Of a stretch of 64,000 nt of DNA, positions 35,691 through 48,526 are shown one piece after another. A program made the position numbers and the translations under genes. This DNA is from Ilex aquifolium (Eukaryota; Streptophyta; Magnoliopsida; Aquifoliales; Aquifoliaceae), in NCBI GenBank assembly GCA_951799425.1, contig OX637393.1, forward strand, positions 6,777,744 through 6,841,743. The letters are read 5' to 3'. Below the pieces are notes generated by a model that did not search any database, was not told the origin of the DNA, and worked only from the letters and a program-made list of their open reading frames with translations. Within the stretch, counting starts at the first letter, position 1, and each line of letters starts with the position of its first letter.

Positions 35691-36597
35691 ATCAATCTTT
35701 GAATATGTCCCATCACTAAATATCATATTACTATAGTTAATCAAGACCCCAAGTACTCCTTAATCGAGAATGAAATACTCATTTTTCAATTATTAATATT
35801 AATGTCCAAATGGGACTACAAGTTCACAGCTACGAGACACTTTAAAACATTTTTCAGCTTCTACAGACTAATTCTTGAGGTTGGAATCATTTTCACATTA
35901 GAATAATGAATGTAGGGTGCCATTCATGGGAAATGTGAAAAAAGGGAGGAAAAGAGGTGTGGGGGTTGGGGAGGAAGGAGACTTCTTTGCAAAAAAAGTT
36001 CGTAAGAGTGTGAGGCACGGCCAAAGACCAAATGTGACTCCCTTTTCTTAGATATTTCAATTATAATCTCTTCCCACCGCCACCACTATCTCCACCTACG
36101 CAATAAAGTATTTCAGATAATTTTTTTTTCCAAATCCATACAATTTCATAAATTTCAGTTATGATTTTGATTTTTTCATATTTTGACAAAAAAAAAAAGG
36201 AGGGTTAGAAGGGCGCCAAGATGTTTTTCGGCTTGACCCCTCTGACGGTCAAGTCAGTGTTTAAGAGAGGGTTGAAAAAACACTATTCTATTGCTTTTTA
36301 GAGGGTTGAAAAAACACTGTTCTATTGCTTTTCTTAGATATTTCATTGGGTCATTGAATGAGCCTTGGTTGTGGTTGCGCACATGCTAGGGCATCTTCAT
36401 CAATTACCCTCCAACAAATCAAGACTTCAATGCTTTGTACTTTGTGCACTCTAATTATTGGTTATTGAACTGTCTTTCCTGCCATTCTGAATGCCTTGGA
36501 TAGGGGAAATCGACGATTGACAGCCCACTCTGTTTTCAAGTCAAGATAACTGTCAAAAAACTATTCACACTTCGGCACGCGTGGAAGGCTTTGCACG

Positions 36598-36862
36598 GAG
36601 AACATGTGTCAAGCAGATAATACTCCGAAGACCTAGTTACGAAGGACACATGTCAAGCAACTGGGGCTCCGAGGACCTAAGTGTCGAGGACACGTGTCAA
36701 ACAGGGAATGCTCCGAGCACACGCACCGAGCAGGCAATGCCTCGGGTGTTATACACACCGAGGACACATGTCAGTCACAAGAAACTCCGAGGGTACTCAT
36801 GCCGAGGACACGTGTCACTCCATGGAGGCTCCAAGGTCACTACGCCGAGGACACGTATCGTC
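36598..36862. repeat. G-box minisatellite B2
   Basis: A third copy of the array, more mutated. Cores include CATGTG near 36,604, CACATG near 36,646, CACGTG near 36,690, a damaged unit near 36,720, CACATG near 36,765, CACGTG near 36,808 and CACGTA near 36,851. One unit is partly lost. Confidence 0.85.
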
Positions 36863-36869
36863 TCCCCAT

Positions 36870-38728
36870 CAATCTTCAAATATATCCCATCACTAAATAT
36901 CATATTACAATAGTTAATCAGGACCCGAGTACTCCTTAATCGAGAATGAAATACTCATTTTTCAATTATTAATATTACTGTCCAAATGGGTCTACAAGTT
37001 CATAGCTACGAGACACTTTAAGACATTTTTCAGCTTTTGCAGACTAATTCTTGAGGTTGGAATCACTTTCATATTAGAATAATGAATGTAGGGTGCCATT
37101 TATGGGAAATTTGAAAAAAGGGAGGAAAAGAGGCGTGGGGTTGGGGAGGAAGGAGACTTCTTTGCAAAAAAAGTTCGTAAGAGTGTGAGGCACGGCCAAA
37201 GACCAAATGTGAATCCCTTTTCTTAAATATTTCAATTATAAATCTCTTCCCACCGCCACCACTACCTCCACCTATGTAATAAAGTATTTCAGAAAAACGC
37301 TTTTTACCCAAAAAAAAATATTAATTAAAGACATTATGATTGGGACCCTCACTAGATCTCATCAAATGCACATATCCAGATTGAGATTTTTCCAAATCCA
37401 AACAATTTCATAAGTTTCAGTTGTAACTATGATTTTTTCATATATTGACAAAAAAATGACCTTGTATTTTATTGTACTATGACCTTAATTTATTTATATT
37501 AACAAAACAACCCTACGATAACTTCCCAGCAAATTCCCAATGATTGTCGGTATCCTAAACCCATGACTAAGGCTCCTAATCTTGTACCCTCGTTGAGTGT
37601 TGTAAAAAAAGGATAAAAAAACTAAAAATCAAGCTTCTTCAATTCATAAAATAAAATAAATAACTAAAGTTAAAATATCTTTCTAAAATCAAGCCCCTTC
37701 CCAAAAATAAGTTCATTCTTGAAATCAATCATGAAATAAACATTATTCTAGCAATAGTCAAACACTACATATATAATAATCGAAACCCAAATATCCCTTA
37801 ATCGAGAATGAAATACTCACTTTTCAATTAAGATTACGGTTAATAAAATGAATTTCCAAGTTCACAATTATGAGAGTTTGACAAAATTTTCAGCTTTTGT
37901 ACAATGTACACTAATTCTTGAGGTTGGAATCACGTTTAGGGGAGTGGAGTGGGGGAGGACGCAGACTTCTTTGATTTGAAATTGGAGCCTTTTGGCCGTG
38001 TCTTTGGGGGCATTCATATAAATATTTCACCAGCATAAAATACAAGACATCCATAATAGAGCTATTGCTATGGAAATTTTGCCATAAATCTGTGATGAAA
38101 TTTTATTCATAGGCTTTCAATCCTACGATTAAAACAAAGCCTAAAATCATGTCATTATGCTAAAAAAAATAAATAAATAAAGTAGAATAATAATAAGACC
38201 GAGAAAAATAAATAAAGTAGAACAACAATCTTGCTTGAGCTACTTTATTTTTTCTAAGGGGCTACGCTAGTTTAAATACTCAAATTTAATTTCGAATATT
38301 ACTTGGATTGGAGTATCAAATTTCAAGAATCAATCCCAACCCGAACCCCAATCCGGTTTAAATACTTGTGTTCAGGCCAATTTAATGTAAAAGAAAGATA
38401 AATATTGCTGGGCAAATTTTTGTTTTTCACCTCTCACATGGTTTATATGGTTTGTGTACTAGTGCGTAAGATTCAACTAAATTTGTTTCAAGTTTACTTT
38501 ATATTAGGTTCATATTATAAAAATTTTGGCTCCGCCACTGACTAACATCCTCAACTACATATTTGGTAGAAACTAATACAATATTTGATGGTCTTAAACT
38601 AATTTTTCTTTAAAGGACTAGATGAAACCTTTTTTAGATGAAAACAAGTGTGGCCGATTGTGTTTTTTTTTATCACCGGCTCTTGATAGTGGTGGTGTCA
38701 TTACTATCACCAAAATAGTATTCTTGAC
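36870..38728. other. Non-coding upstream region of kinase B
   Basis: No gene. It matches 1,171-3,053 upstream of kinase A closely, with small indels only. Confidence 0.6.
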
Positions 38729-41026
38729 ATGAAGCTTCCTTCTGGCATCTCTATAAGTATCTTTGTCGCCATCTTTCACCAATCAAGTCTTCTCTGCTGC
38801 GTGAGTCCATATTCCAAACCTAACACCCTCATGAAGAAATTCATTTCTCTCTTTTCTGCCACACTTTTGTGGGCAAATAGTTTCATGGCTTGCTTTGCAA
38901 GCACTGAAATTAACTTAGACTCCGATCAATCAGCTCTTCTTGCCTTCAAAGCTCAAATCAGGTTTGACCCTCAAAATATTCTGGTAAAAAATTGGTCCAC
39001 CACCCCAGTTTGCAATTGGATTGGCATCTCTTGTGGCGTTCGTCATGAAAGAGTCACATCCTTGAATCTTCCCAACGTGGGTCTTAATGGCACCATTTCT
39101 CCATATCTAGGAAATCTCTCATTTCTTGCTTCCCTCAAACTCAGTAACAACACTTTCCACGGCCATGTCCCCGAGGAGTTGGGTCATTTGCGTCGATTGA
39201 AAGAAATTGGTTTGGGATACAACTCTCTTAGCGGGGAGGTTCCATCATGGTTTGGGACCAAAACTTGAAGTCTTGATCATGCATTATAATAGCTTCACTG
39301 GTGTTATCCCGCCTTCCCTTGGCAACATCACTAGCCTTGTGGTGATGCGGTTATCGGTTAATCATCTACAAGGACATATTCCAAAAGCAATTGGTAACCT
39401 TTCCAGCTTGAAAATTTTGAGATTGGGAGGTAACCAGCTTTCTGGTTCCATACAATTCATCTTCAACATGTCTTCATTGGAACAGATTATTCTTACAGAT
39501 AATATTTTATCTGGTCCCATCCCAGGAGGTATATGTAGTCAACTACCTGATGTCAAAGATATCTATCTTAATTCTAATCAGTTTCAAGGTCTTCTCCCAT
39601 CCAATTGGTACAGATGCGGGAAGCTTCGGATTTTATCATTGCCCTATAACAAATTCACAGGCAGCATACCTAGAGGAATCAGCAACTTGACCATGCTGAA
39701 GAGTTTGGATCTTACAGACAACACATTGGAAGGTAATCTCTGCATAATGTGTCATTGTTATTGTAGCATATTCGTGTGTGCTTACAAACAAGGTGTTAAC
39801 GATGGCCACAGGCTTGGCCAAACAATTGCATATAAGCTTAGTTGCATATTGTGTTAATTTGCCGACAAAATTCATTATAGTTATTAGATTGATCGTGGGT
39901 ACCATTAAATATTTAAATTTGGTGATATTACAAAAAGCAGTATATGGAAATCAATTGCAGCAACCGAAACAAGGATCTGCCACTTCGAATGTCGAGTCTA
40001 CCACCACAGACTTATCAACAAAGCATAATAGACTCCCATGTAGTGCTTCCCAAGAATGTAAGATTCCGATAATGGAAACTAACTACACATGATAACAGAA
40101 TACATAAATAATTTGTTAGCTTTGGTTTAATCTCCAACAATATATACATAATTTGTTAGTATGGTCCACATTTTGCATATTGCAGGTGAAATCCCGCATG
40201 AGATAGGCGATCTGAACTTGGAAGTATTATCCATGGCGAAAAATGGACTTGTCGGTCACATACCATCTTCTATTTTCAACGCCACTTCTTTAAAGTTCCT
40301 TAGTCTTAAAGACAATAACTTGTCTGGGAGTCTACCATGGGATATGTGCTTGCATGCCCCTAAGCTCGAGTCAATCTCTCTTTCCTATAACAAGGCAGTC
40401 ACGGGAGGCATTCCCACAAGTATTGGGAACTGTACTTCGCTCGTGGTTCTACATCTTGGTGATCTTAATTTGACAGGTACAATTTTCTATCATTTTCTTA
40501 AACAAACTTTTAGATTCCTGTTCTTTGTGTAATTAACATTTTTATATCTTTTTAACATTTGATAGTCAATAATATTGAAAAAACACTCATCACGTGTCTT
40601 GAAAATCATATGATTTTTTTATTTATGTGTATCAAAAAATGATACCTAATTAACTGCAGTTGTCAGATTGAATTAGGTTCCTAATAAGATTCCTATCGCA
40701 TTTCTCGATGTTAAAGCGTACTAAATTAATTATTAAAACCTATTAAATTTAACTATTAGCTAAAAAAGTAATATTGAGGTCGTATTAAATATTACCCTAA
40801 CCAATAAGACAAAAAATATTAATCATACAATTAAATCTTATTTTGTTTTTTCTTTCATCATTGGGTGTTTTATAATCTTTTCAAGACTGATGGGCGGGTG
40901 GTCAAGTCAATGACGAGGGCCGATTTATTCCAATCAATTACTCACTTAATTTAACTAAGTAATTATGTGATTGGAGCTTTCTAGCATGTTTAAGCAACTA
41001 AGCAATCAACTTATATTAATCAAACA

Positions 41027-41824
41027 TGATGATCCACAAAATTGTTTTCGTGCAAGATCAACAGTCAAGTATATGAACACGTATAATCAATGAGCAGTAA
41101 ACAGGCAATCAATGACAATATAACAGCAAAGCAATAAATATGGAACCAACAAAGAGATTTATAGTGGTTCGGTCCGGGTGACCTACTCCACTCTCGGGAA
41201 CAGCTACGGTGGCCGAAGGTGTTTTATTGATGAACAATGCAGCCGAGAGAATAATTCCGGGAGTATTACAAAGAGAGAGCCAAGTGTGCAGTGAGGTATG
41301 TAGGATCTTGGAGGCGTGTCCATACTATTGAGAGGGCTTACATTATATAGTTAGGGTAAGGCGGTGAGGCGGTGACGTGAGGAAGGGGTCTTCCACCATT
41401 TTGGTAAGTACAATTTTAGTAGGAGTAGATCTCCACGTCCCGATATTCTTGCCTCGTGCTCCTATTCAGTCGAAGAAGAATCTTGTATTGGACTTGACGT
41501 GGCTTGGACCTTCATTGGAGTCAAGGAGACGAAGGAGGAGAGGACTAGGAGGGCCACGGCATGGGCGACGCCCCCTTAGGCGGCGCCCAAGCTGGGTGAC
41601 CTCCCATGGGCGGCGTCCCCTTGGTCCCTGTCGGCTTGAGCTTGAGTTCCTTTGGACCTCGTATTAATTTACGGCCGTATTTTCAATTTTCCTTTATGCC
41701 CTCCGTAATTTAGACTTCCCTTTATGCCCTCCGTAATTTGGATTATTCAGCTCAGAATGGGATTTCCTTTGGGCTTCCTCGGTCGGTTTAAGTTGGGCAG
41801 GCCCAGTCAAATTTGGATTCATCA
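41027..41824. mobile_element. Solo LTR inside intron 2 of kinase B
   Basis: The sequence runs TGATGATCC ... GGATTCATCA, 798 bp, with the 5-bp duplication AAACA on both sides (41,022-41,026 and 41,825-41,829). It carries 'gatttatagtggttcggtc', seen in related form in the LTRs at 46,687 and 57,208. An Arg-rich ORF inside it (41,377-41,667) has no support as a gene. Confidence 0.92.
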
Positions 41825-42323
41825 AAACAAGTTAACAGTTTTAGCTTGTGGGGAGTTCATCATATACCTGTAATGTATAGTAGTTTAGTCCCCATGGATT
41901 GAAAGAGTGTTGAGATTGGATCCATAAGCTAAACGGGTATAGTATAACTATATGGGTTATAAAAGATTGGCCTAAACTAGCCCAGGTCACTAGGTTGTCC
42001 AACTTGGCAAGATCAATATGACATTGTTAATTGGTTATAAGTTAATAGTCATACTTGGTAAGTTTTAAATTTAATTTTGGGCTTGTTTGATTAGTGATAG
42101 TTGAATCACGATCTAACAGTACATATATATATATAAAGGGAGAGGAGGTGAGTTTGGTGTCTACATTTAAAATACTCATAATATTTCTCTTCTCTTTTTA
42201 TCTTAACTACCCATAATTATAAATAGTTTCTTGTAGTTTATCTCTTATAACCCTCATATCTCTCTCACTTTTCTCTAATCTCACTCTAAAATTGAACACG
42301 AGTGACTGTGTGCAGGACCACTA

Positions 42324-42339
<16 letters not shown>

Positions 42340-42356
<17 letters not shown>

Positions 42357-42359
42357 GAT

Positions 42360-42390
<31 letters not shown>

Positions 42391-42395
42391 GAATT
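42340..42395. repeat. TG, TA and GA microsatellite in kinase B intron 2
   Basis: Adjacent TG, TA and GA runs lie just before the intron 2 acceptor at 42,431. The same compound repeat is expanded and doubled in kinase A. Confidence 0.85.
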
Positions 42396-44931
42396 GATAG
42401 CATTAACTTACTTTTTCTTTTACATTTTCAGGTGCTATTCCACATGAAATTGGCAATCTTAACAATTTGGCTATTGTAGACATGGGTTACAACCACCTCA
42501 AGGGTTCAATTCCAACAACAATTTTCAACATCACAACACTAGAAATCATATACCTTCAGAAGAATCATCTTTCAGGCACTCTTCCATCAAGTATGGGCAT
42601 TTGGCTACCTAATCTTAAAGAAATATATCTTGGATTGAATAATTTCAATGGAATTGTTCCCAACTCCATCTCAAATGCTTCTAGAATCACCAAAATATAT
42701 TTCAATTTCAACCAATTCTCTGGTACACTACCCAAATCATTGGGTAGCCTAGAACTCCTTGAAGATCTTGTGTTGCCAGGTAACAACTTTACCAGCGAAT
42801 CCTCATCTATGGAGTTAACCTTCTTCACTTCTTTGATAAATTGCAGACAACTGAGGGTATTGAGCATATCTGGAAATCCTTTCAATGGCATTCTTCCAGT
42901 TTTCATTGGCAATCTCTCCACTTTTCTTTATACTCTCCATGCAAGCTATTGCGAAATTAAGGGGAACATTCCTAATGAGATCAGCAATTTAACCAATTTG
43001 GCATTCTTGGACCTTGATCACAATGACATAGATGGATTGATTCCGCCCATAATCAAAGAGTTGAGGAAACTTCAAATTTTACATCTTGAACAAAACAGAA
43101 TAACAGGATCTATTCCAAGTGATGTCTGCCATTTAAGGAACATGGGTTTTCTAGATTTGAGCAAAAATGAGCTAACTCTATGCCAACATGCTTTGAAAAT
43201 ATTACTTCTCTAAGATATCTCTATCTGGATTCCAACAAATTAACTTCCAACATTCCCACAAACCTATGGAGACTCAAAGATCTTTTGGCGTTGAACTTGT
43301 CTTCAAATTCTTTAACTGGGTATATAACACCAGAAATTGGAAGTCTAAAAGTTGTGACAACAATAGATTTGTCGAGGAATCGGTTATCACGTATTATCCC
43401 TAGCACAATTGTAAGCCTACAAGGTATGTCGACTCTGTCATTAGACCATAACAAATTACAGGGCCTCTTACCTGAGTCACTTGGAAAATTTGTAAGCCTA
43501 GAGTTTTTGGATTTATCTGATAACAATATCTCTGGAACAATTCCAAAGTCCTTAGAGGCACTCTTGTTTCTTAAATACCTCAATGTATCTCACAATAAAT
43601 TAAGAGGAGAAATTCCAAATGGTGGACCTTTTGCAAACTTCACTTATCAGTCATTTTTGTCAAATGAAGATTTGTGTGGTCCACCTAGGTTGCTAGTGCC
43701 TCTCTGCAAAAGTAGTTCTCTTAAAAAATCAAAGAAGAAAAGAATGCTTCTAGTTGCATATATCTCACTGGCAGTTGCATCTACAATTTTGGCCTTGGCC
43801 TTGATATTCTTTTTGATCAAACGACAAAGGAGAGGTAATGTTCCCCCTAAAAATGATTTGTTACCTGCAATAACCCATGGAAGAATTTCATACTACGAAC
43901 TTCGACGTGCAACTCACGAGTTCAGTGAAATCAACTTGCTTGGCAAGGGTGGATTTGGTTCAGTTTACAAAGGAATTTTGACGGATGGGACGCATTTGGC
44001 TGTAAAAGTTTTCAATCTGCGACTGAAAGGTGCATTCAAGTGCTTTGATACAGAATGTGAAGTATTGCGCAACCTTCGCCACCGAAATCTTACCAAAGTT
44101 ATCAGCAGTTGCTCTAATCTTGATTTCAAAGCAATAGTCCTCGAGTATATGCCCAATGGAAGCCTTGAGAAGTGGTTGTATTCCCATAACTATTTCTTGG
44201 ACATCTTGCAAAGATTAGATATAATGATAGATGTTGCAAATGCATTGGATTATCTCCACCATGGCTACTCGAGTCCTGTGATCCATTGTGACTTAATGCC
44301 CAGCAATATCTTTTTAGATGAACATATGGTTGCACATGTTACTGATTTTGGCATTGCAAAATTACTGGGTGAGGAGAGTACTACACTAACCAAGACTCTG
44401 GCAACATTAGGGTATATTGCACCAGGTAATGCTTCTACCTTTTTAATTTATACCCTTTTTTGCATTTGGATTCTCTTTACAACTTCGGCTTTATGTTTAA
44501 TATTTTTTTTGCAATATAATATCGTAAAAAGTGTAAAGTTCCTTACAAGCATTATAATTTTGCTGATGAATGTAGAGTATGGATTGGAAGGATTAGTCTC
44601 TGCAAGGAGTGATGTTTACAGCTATGGCATTATATTGATGGAGACCTTTACAAGGACAAATCCCTGTGATGAAAAGTTCACTGGAGATTTGAGCCTCAAG
44701 AATTGCGTGAATGATTGCCTATCAAATGAGATAATCCAAGTTATAGATGCCAACTTAGTAATGTCAGAAGATGAATACTTGACTCTGAAGGTGCAATGTG
44801 TATCATCCGTATTGGAATTGGTTTTGAAATGCTCTACAGAATCACCTGAAGAGAGGATTAGCATGAGGGAGGTTGTCGTAGCTCTCCAAAAGATTAGACT
44901 TCAATTTCTTGCAAAGTGTGAAAGGCCTTGA

Positions 44932-46681
44932 CACATGAAAGTATTGTTCAACATTATCGTATAAATGCAAAGTAATATAACTCTCACTCAAGCATGAGTC
45001 TAGACTTGTAGTAAAATTTTTATATGCTAACATCTTGATGTTGTTGCAACAGGTTGCAATGTTTGACATGTGGAAGTTGCAAGACTTACTACCAAAAATG
45101 TGTGTTGTAAGATAATAATTAAGATTTATTGCTCATTTGAAGTGAAGGTCATAGAAATGTACTTTTGAAGTCTAAAACTGTTGCATGATCTATCAAGTCA
45201 TTACTTTTTTGGCTAGTCCATTGTTATTGATTATTCCTTCTCAGTGCTTTTGCTATTAATGATTAGAGGGAGGCGGGTGCGCCACAATAAAATCAAAAGG
45301 ATTTTTAGGAAAAATAACCATTTCGAAAAAGGATTAAGCAAGCTCGGAGTGAAGTCGTAGAGTGGAAGAGAAGATCCTCCATGAAAATAACATGGCTATA
45401 GCCTCTAGGGAGACAAGCATTTACTATAAGAGGGGGTCATAGCAATTATAACTCGTGTGATTCTCAGCTTCAGAAAGCCAACTCTCGGAAGAAAAAAGCC
45501 ATTTCCGAGGCGAGCTTTTTTTTTTATTATTTTATCAAGTCAACAAAAAATTACTTGTATGTTTATGGCTGCACATAAAAAATTTTATGTGATGAGGCCT
45601 TGAAAGATAAACCACAAGAAGTTTATGGTTTTCGCTCCACTTGTATGTTTTCTTTATGTTATTTGTTGTGTTTTCATTTACTCCGTAAACTCTCTCTTGG
45701 TAATACATTCTCACCAAAAAAAAAGACCTGTGTACACAAACCTACTCATGTCAAGCCTAAAGATCTCAAATTACTTTAAACGGAAAATAATGACATCCAC
45801 TTTGTTTATATAGTCAAATTGTTGTCGATAGGGGTGTTAAGCGAATCGAGTTTGTCAACCTTTGATTATGTTGTCATGCTCGAGCTTGAACCTAGCTAAA
45901 TAATCAACATTAGATTTTTCCTCAAGCTCAAGCTCAGCTTACCAGAAGATTGTGAGCAATCGAGACAAACTCTAGCCCAATTTCCCGTTAACATTTTTTT
46001 GAAAAACTTGACTTAGTGACTTAATAACCAACACAATGATTATAAAATTTGTAAACAAAATTTTTCAAAATCTAACTAATCAATCATAAAAGAAAATCCT
46101 AGAAGTTTAAATTTTTTTTTTAAAAAAAATCTGAGAAGACTGCAAGAAAAAATGTATATGATCTCGAAGAGGTTTGTGGTTATTTATGTCTCGGATAGGA
46201 GTTATTTAGCCATAATTATAAATTTGAACCTAATCGAGCCGAGTTTAGCTTACTTTCGAGGGTTAGACATTCCTCAGATTTGACTTATTTGTAAAATGAG
46301 CTTACTTGATTCAATTCACATTGTAATTTGAAGGAGCCAAAACTAAGTCCAGGCTGAGCCAAAACAATGGTGAAAAGTCTTATCCACCTCAGCAACTGTC
46401 TAAGTTTCCATTAAGTTCCTATTGGTAAGAAGTTACCATGAAATTTACACGAAGAGTTTTGTGTAAGACCCATGTATTATTTAAATTGAATGATAGAATA
46501 ATAAATATAATACTAAAATAGTTAAAGGGGCGCTAGGAAGTCTAACCCGAGGTAGGCAAAAGGACCGCGTAATTTGGTACTTTGCAAGCGATTCTAACCT
46601 CTGAGAAAATTAAGATTATGTTCACGATACATATCCTTTTGAATCCCAATGATATAATCATGTACAAATATATTTCTTGCA
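44932..46681. other. 3' flank of kinase B and following AT-rich DNA
   Basis: To 45,957 this matches block A, and it contains the empty hAT site near 45,670. From 45,958 to 46,681 no gene or repeat end is recognised. Confidence 0.6.
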
Positions 46682-46686
46682 CTATC

Positions 46687-46854
46687 TGATGATGCACAAA
46701 AGTGAATTTATGCATGATCAACAGTCAAGTATATGATGCAAAGTAATTAAGGAAGCAATGAACAATAAAAGACAAAGATTCGGTGGTTGGGTCTAGGTGA
46801 CCAAACCACTGAAGGCGGCGAAGGTGGCTGGAGAATTTTATTAATAAAATAGAA

Positions 46855-46889
<35 letters not shown>

Positions 46890-47244
46890 AAACTCTAGGT
46901 GAGATAGCTATATGGGAGAGATAGTTGTGTCAAAGATGATGTGTCCCTCATGTGTAGAGGGCTTACAATTTATAAGTACAAAGCCCTAGTTGAGGCAGTG
47001 GTCATGGAGGGTAGGTTCCTAGTTTTTCAGGGTGGATAGCTACAATTAAAGATAGATATAACTAAGGATAGTATTGATCATCGAGCAGTGGTTATCCCGG
47101 TAATTACTCCCCACAAACACTGATCTTCCTGAGTCTCTTGAACTTTGGACTGGGCGAAATCCATGAGCTGCTCTTGATCTGCCTTTTAGCTGGTTGGGCC
47201 TACCCCATGAATTGGGTCTGACCTAGCTAAATCTGGGCTCGTTA
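46687..47244. mobile_element. Second solo LTR of the TGATGR family
   Basis: Runs TGATGATGC ... CTCGTTA, 558 bp, with the 5-bp duplication CTATC at 46,682-46,686 and 47,245-47,249. The first 55 bp or so match the solo LTR at 41,027 ('gatcaacagtcaagtatatga'), and the central 'ggtggttgggtctaggtgacc' is related. A GA run lies at 46,858-46,885. Confidence 0.88.
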
Positions 47245-47549
47245 CTATCCATAAAATAAAGATAAACTTCCAAGGATTCTAGTAACCTTTCCAATTCAAT
47301 ATCACCAAATATCTTGTGACATTATCAAACCAAAACAAGACTCTTAATGACTCAATTAATGTCCCTCAATTTAATAACATTAGTCATCATAGTCTTAAAG
47401 AATATTCATAATTCCCAAGATGATAATGATATGCTAGCTACTATGATAACCTTAGCCTTTTATCCCAAAAACTTTCTTAATTTCCTTTCCATATGTCTCT
47501 AAGTTCGTATCTATACCTCGATCTCCCATACATCATATCTAAACATTGT

Positions 47550-48525
47550 AGCTTTTCAGCCGTATCGCGCAGGAGCACTCAAGCACCCTATCTTACTTAA
47601 TAAAAGGGCTCAAAAGCTGTGAAGAAAGTTGAGCTGCTCTAATCGAGCTATGAAATCAGTGTGGTGAGGTATTGGAAGTGTTCAATGAATTTAGAGAAAA
47701 ACAGAGCATCATGCTATACTAGCAAAGCTTCAGCAAAAGGAGGTAGGTAGCTTTCGCTAATGATAGATGGGCTTGGGGATTAGGTTTCCTAATTAATGGA
47801 ATTTGTTTTCTCTTGACTTTATTAAAACTGTAATCACCCTTGACTCTATCTAAAAATGGAATCATGGAATTCTCTCCTAGAGCTACGGAACTAACAACTA
47901 TATTAGAAAGTAGAATTACCTAATTGCTAGAAGGAAGTGAAACTTGATTGTCGGGGGGGGGGGGGGGGGAATCAATGGGAAGGAAAAAAGAAGGTAGATT
48001 ATTCGATTATATTTTCTCTTTTGGTAAAGATTCGCTTTAAGTGATAAGGGATGTGATTAGAATTCATCATTTTCATTGAGACACCCGAAGGGCCAGCCAT
48101 ATGTACCTCGGGAGACCTGGCCCATTCAAATCAAAATAGAACTAACCTCAATCAAAGGATATAAGAAGGGATCAACCTTTTTTCAAAGATCCTTTTTTTT
48201 TCTTTAGACCCTTCGCGCCATGCCCTCTGTCCCTTTCGATCAATAAAGGTTGGTTCTGTCTCTAATCTCTTTGACTTCGACCAAACGACTACTTTACTTT
48301 ATCGATCACTAAGTCAGTCATTCAGTAAATACAACACTCACTCTGGTCAGTATGTACAGTCACCAATCCAGTAAATCAACAGGCAATGCCTGTAACTCAG
48401 ACATCCCCACTAAGTAAGTCAAGAAAGCGCTTTGCTTGGTTGTCAGGTAAGGTAACTAAGATTGTAGTGTGAAATGCTTAACCATACAAGGGGATGTATA
48501 CCTGCCGACTAAGGAAAAAGAAGTA
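47550..48525. other. Possible mitochondrial DNA insertion (NUMT)
   Basis: Roughly 1 kb has a different style from its flanks: balanced GC, few homopolymers apart from a 17-G run (47,953-47,969), and phrases such as 'acctcgggagacctggccc', 'cttcgcgccatgccctctgt' and 'agaaagcgctttgcttggt', which resemble plant mitochondrial intergenic DNA. No mitochondrial gene was recognised. Confidence 0.45.
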
Positions 48526-48526
48526 A

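Larger units (their letters stand above)
34838..37447. repeat. Tandem duplication of the upstream module (B1 and B2)
   Basis: Unit B1 (34,838-36,198) and unit B2 (36,199-37,447) both correspond to about 286-1,785 in block A. The junction near 36,190-36,200 joins 'tattttgacaaaaa' (end of unit) to 'agggttagaagggcg' (start of unit). B2 lacks the middle of the LTR-like part. Confidence 0.85.
38729..44931 (+). pseudogene. LRR receptor-like kinase pseudogene B (LRR-XII type)
   Basis: Better preserved than A. Exons are 38,729-39,732, 40,186-40,476, 42,432-44,425 and 44,576-44,931; introns are in phase 1 with GT-AG ends. The predicted protein has a signal region, LRR cap, LRR series, a membrane segment near 43,740-43,820 followed by KRQRR, and a kinase with GKGGFGSVYKG, AVK, DFG and, after splicing, GYIAPEYG. 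Two lesions break it: a 5-bp loss near 39,256 in exon 1 and a 4-bp loss near 43,171 in exon 3, each seen against copy A. The catalytic loop reads HCDLMPSN instead of HCDLKPSN, replacing the catalytic-loop Lys by Met. Intron 2 is about 2 kb because it contains a solo LTR. Confidence 0.93.
34590..45957. repeat. Segmental duplication block B (partner of block A)
   Basis: Colinear with 36-10,946. Differences from A are a second tandem copy of the upstream module (about 36,199-37,447), a solo LTR in kinase intron 2, and absence of the hAT element at the site near 45,670. Confidence 0.9.

Noticed and set aside
41377..41667. Arg-rich protein gene of 96 codons
   Set aside because: It lies wholly inside a solo LTR and has no domain.
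43180..44931. Intact 583-residue receptor kinase
   Set aside because: The frame starts mid-exon 3 after a 4-bp frameshift and includes an intron; it is the 3' portion of a pseudogene.
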